A program made the translations under genes and the position numbers. The notes below the pieces were generated by a model. It was given only the letters and a program-made list of their open reading frames with translations, did no database searches and was not told the origin of the DNA. Positions 37,025 to 39,032 of a stretch of DNA of 39,032 bases are shown here, in pieces. Origin of the DNA: a virus; IMG/VR virus record IMGVR_UViG_3300037141_000247, positions 1-39,032 of that record; one strand, written 5' to 3'. Positions within the stretch are counted from its first letter, which is position 1; every line of letters starts with the position of its first letter.

Positions 37025-38035
37025 ATGACCACCAAGGCCTACGCAGTAGCCAATGGCTTTCTTGGCCTTGGACTTGAGGCAGTACGAGGAGTCGCCGCGG
37101 CGTCGCCGCTGTTCATCCCCACCAAGGAACCCAAGAACAGCCCGATGGTCACCTGGCTCAAGGACGAGGGACTGCGCGGTTCGCCCGTCACGATCTACGA
37201 CCAAGTGCCCGGCGTGCGCCACGACGAATTCGAGGTCAAGGGCGACGTCCAACTGGACACCTTTGCGCTCTATCTCATCGGCGTTCTTGGCGCGGCCGAC
37301 GCCATCAGCGGGGGCGGTCCCTACGCGCACCTTCAAGGCCTGCTCAACGACTACACCGTCGGGTCCCAGCCACCGTCGTTCACCGTCTCGGACTTCAATG
37401 GCGCGATGCTTATCGAGGCCACGGCCGCCCAGCTCGAAAGCCTGGAGCTCACCTTCGCCATCGACGCGGCCCTGACCTACGCGGCGAAGTTCATCTCAAA
37501 CATCGCCACGGCCGGGGGAGGACCACCCGCCGCCACCTTCGGCGTCGAGCCCATCCTCCCGAACTGGGTCATCGCCGCCACGATCAACGCCGTCGACGTG
37601 CACACGGTCGAGGAGTTCAGTTGCAAGATTGACCGCGCCGTGGAGTCGATCCACACCGGCGGCAACCAGGGGCCGTACTCGAACTTCGCTGGCCCCTGCG
37701 CCGTGAGTGGCAAGGGCACCTTCGTTCTCAACGACCTCGACGACCCGTTCGCCATCGGCGGATCCGAGTGGTCGCTTGACGCGCCGGCCGCGCTCGCGCG
37801 CGTGCAACTGCCCATCAGCCTCCTCTGGACCGACCCCATCACGAGCCACTCGCTCGCCGTTCAGATGAGCAACGTGCAGTTCTCGAACCCGGTCATCGAG
37901 CGAGGCAAGAAGTACGTCGAGGTCACCGTCGACTACGAGGCCAACGCCAACACGACCGACGCCACCGACGGTGGCTACTCGCCGATCCAGACCACCGTCA
38001 CCAACGCAGTCGCGGCGGCCTACGTCGGGTCGTAG
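37025..38035 (+). CDS. Major tail tube protein
   Basis: This 336-residue protein matches tail tube proteins of the type that form long beta-sandwich rings: a start LGLGLEAVRGVAAASPLFIP, DEGLRGSPVTIYDQVPGVRH with FEVKGDVQLDTFALYLIGVL (about 49-92), and a repeated second half with EEFSCKIDRAVESIHTGGNQ and strands VQLPISLLW and KKYVEVTVDYEANAN. Length and position upstream of the chaperone and tape measure genes support the call. RBS AAGGAGC precedes the ATG by six bases. Confidence 0.82.
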   Translation: MTTKAYAVANGFLGLGLEAVRGVAAASPLFIPTKEPKNSPMVTWLKDEGLRGSPVTIYDQVPGVRHDEFEVKGDVQLDTFALYLIGVLGAADAISGGGPYAHLQGLLNDYTVGSQPPSFTVSDFNGAMLIEATAAQLESLELTFAIDAALTYAAKFISNIATAGGGPPAATFGVEPILPNWVIAATINAVDVHTVEEFSCKIDRAVESIHTGGNQGPYSNFAGPCAVSGKGTFVLNDLDDPFAIGGSEWSLDAPAALARVQLPISLLWTDPITSHSLAVQMSNVQFSNPVIERGKKYVEVTVDYEANANTTDATDGGYSPIQTTVTNAVAAAYVGS

Positions 38036-38065
38036 TCTTCGCAGTACTCAACCAAAGGGGAATCC

Positions 38066-38578
38066 ATGACCGGCAAGATAGAACTCAGCGACGACCAGTG
38101 GGCCGTCATCCGACCCAAGAAGACCGTGAGCGAGCGCGACTCGAGAAGGATCAATCGGGCCTACGTGCCGATGCTCCTGGCCACGAACAAGCTCCTTAAG
38201 GGCCTGCCGTTCGATCCTGAGGACGCCAAGACGATCGGCGTGCCCTCCATCAAGGACGGCCTCATCGAGTCGGTCGATGGCGAGGTCGTCTACGTGCTCA
38301 CGACCGAGCAGCTCCTGGCCAACGCCGAGAGGCAGATGGAGAACTACGTCGCGCTCAGCGAGGAGGAGATCGAAGCCACTCAGGCCTACGACCCGCTCGT
38401 GACGTCGATCATGGTCCACGAGTGGAGTTACGCCTCCGTGATTACGCCCGAGAGCGTCCTGACGATCCCCGCCGACGACTGGGCGATCATGAACGCGGCC
38501 GCCATGAAAGAGTGGGACCAGGCACCCGACGCCAGCGTCGACGCCACCGATGACCCAAAAGCCGGCGCCGCCAACTAA
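38066..38578 (+). CDS. Tail assembly chaperone, short (G-type) product
   Basis: This 170-residue protein (start MTGKIELSDDQWAVIRPKKT) follows the late start motif AAAGGGGAATCC. It is acidic and helical with little beta structure, as in lambda gpG-like tail assembly chaperones, which bind the tape measure and tube protein. Near its end a slippery C CCA AAA (38554-38560) is followed by a stem-loop, enabling a -1 shift into the longer product. Confidence 0.8.
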   Translation: MTGKIELSDDQWAVIRPKKTVSERDSRRINRAYVPMLLATNKLLKGLPFDPEDAKTIGVPSIKDGLIESVDGEVVYVLTTEQLLANAERQMENYVALSEEEIEATQAYDPLVTSIMVHEWSYASVITPESVLTIPADDWAIMNAAAMKEWDQAPDASVDATDDPKAGAAN

Positions 38579-38778
38579 AGCGGCTCCGTAGCTACCTCAA
38601 GAGCAGCGGCGAAGTCGAGGTCGACCTCGACGACGAGATGCTCGACGCAGTACGCGAGTATCACTACCGCTCCTTGTTTAGAATGAGCCACGAGGAGTTC
38701 CTCAACGAGCCAACCGAATCGATTGACCTGCTGCTCCAGATCGATTCCGTGGTCCAGAAGGTGCGAAATGACGAGTGA
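38066..38778 (+). CDS. Tail assembly chaperone, long (GT-type) frameshift product
   Basis: If ribosomes slip -1 at CCCAAAA (38554-38560), translation leaves the short frame before its TAA (38576-38578). It then continues SRRRQLKRLRSYLKSSGEVE, through YHYRSLFRMSHEEFLNEP to TGA at 38778. The extension has about 73 residues and no start codon with an RBS of its own, the hallmark of the T part of lambda GT. It overlaps the gp10-like gene by 11 bases. The fusion would recruit tail tube subunits to the tape measure. Confidence 0.72.
38554..38583 (+). promoter_or_regulatory. Programmed -1 frameshift site with downstream stem-loop
   Basis: The heptamer C CCA AAA (X XXY YYZ) lies at 38554-38560 in the short frame. 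Six bases later GCCGC (38567-38571), an 8-base loop and GCGGC (38579-38583) form a GC stem that covers the 0-frame stop. Spacing is right for frameshift stimulation. Confidence 0.75.
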
Positions 38779-39032
38779 GTTCGGCTTCAAGGTGACCGGC
38801 GTCGACGAGCTGCGCGTCGCGATGGAGCGAAAGAAGATCCGCGTCCAAGAGGCCAACATCAAGATCATCGAGGACAGCGTGCTGGTCGTGGTGCGAAACA
38901 CGAAGGCGCACTTTCGGCCGCGCGAGAGCGGCGACAAGGTGATCTCGAAGCTGAGTGGCAACCCGTGGTATCGATCGACGCCACCCTTCCAGCCCGTGCC
39001 ACCCGACCCGACGTCCAGGAGCGGCTCTCTGG
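38768..39032 (+). CDS. HK97 gp10-like tail completion protein, 5' part
   Basis: ATG at 38768 lies inside the end of the chaperone extension. It opens MTSEFGFKVTGVDELRVAME, a helical N-terminus typical of gp10-like proteins. The frame leaves the window and is completed at 1-377, giving 155 residues in all. The overlap of 11 bases with the chaperone reading frame suggests coupled translation. Confidence 0.8.
   Translation, partial: MTSEFGFKVTGVDELRVAMERKKIRVQEANIKIIEDSVLVVVRNTKAHFRPRESGDKVISKLSGNPWYRSTPPFQPVPPDPTSRSGSL
38859..39032. repeat. Right copy of 174-bp terminal direct repeat
   Basis: Matches bases 1-174 with one difference at 38986 (C, versus A at 128). Confidence 0.95.

Noticed and set aside
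1-39032. Integrase, attachment site, repressor or CRISPR array
   Set aside because: I looked for tyrosine/serine recombinase motifs, a tRNA-linked duplicated core and regularly spaced repeats. None were found; the iterons at 14263-14339 have only three or four copies without spacers.

Overview
This window looks like one complete genome of a small siphovirus, read once around. The first 174 bases recur as the last 174 bases (one synonymous difference), and the gene cut by the right edge continues at the left edge. The molecule is therefore circular or circularly permuted, with about 38.86 kb of unique sequence. Every supported gene lies on the + strand. DNA is GC-rich throughout, starts are often GTG, and neighbouring genes overlap by 1-4 bases (TAGTG, TGATG, ATGA, GTGA). 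With a secreted Rpf-like glycosidase and NlpC/P60-type hydrolases, this points to a high-GC actinobacterial host. That host call is inference; nothing in the sequence names the host. I see no integrase, excisionase, lysogeny repressor or polymerase gene, so a lytic life style relying on host replication enzymes is likely.

Layout along the + strand: (1) 1-5755, tail: end of an HK97 gp10-like protein, tape measure, a small protein, a very large distal tail/baseplate protein and a small virion-type protein. (2) 5793-10005, lysis and exterior: an NlpC/P60 hydrolase, four small membrane proteins (holin/spanin candidates), two further papain-fold hydrolase-like proteins and a beta-rich virion-like protein carrying a frameshift. 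A strong hairpin follows. (3) 10218-19740, early and replication genes: small regulators, ERF annealing protein, SSB, an O-like replication initiator with iterons inside its own gene, HNH protein, secreted Rpf-like protein, YqaJ exonuclease, a beta-propeller protein, a MazG-like protein and a ParB-like protein. (4) 19826-26104: RecF/SbcC-like ATPase, many small genes, a ParB-methyltransferase fusion that lacks its middle, and a small-terminase-like protein. (5) 26110-39032: tRNA-Ser, large terminase, portal-MuF fusion, protease with a nested scaffold start, major capsid protein, connectors, tail terminator, tail tube, and a tail assembly chaperone with a -1 frameshift site that leads back to the first gene.

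The most interesting regulatory layer is a set of GTCCC-N5-GGGAC palindromes, three of them directly followed by a TANNNT -10-like hexamer. They combine with a conserved AGCGAGGAG start-associated sequence in front of early operons. A different start motif, AAGGGGAATGCA, marks several late genes. Together they suggest a phage-wide expression code resembling the start-associated sequences of some mycobacteriophages.

Protein functions are assigned from recognisable motifs and gene order, without database searches. Many small proteins remain unassigned.
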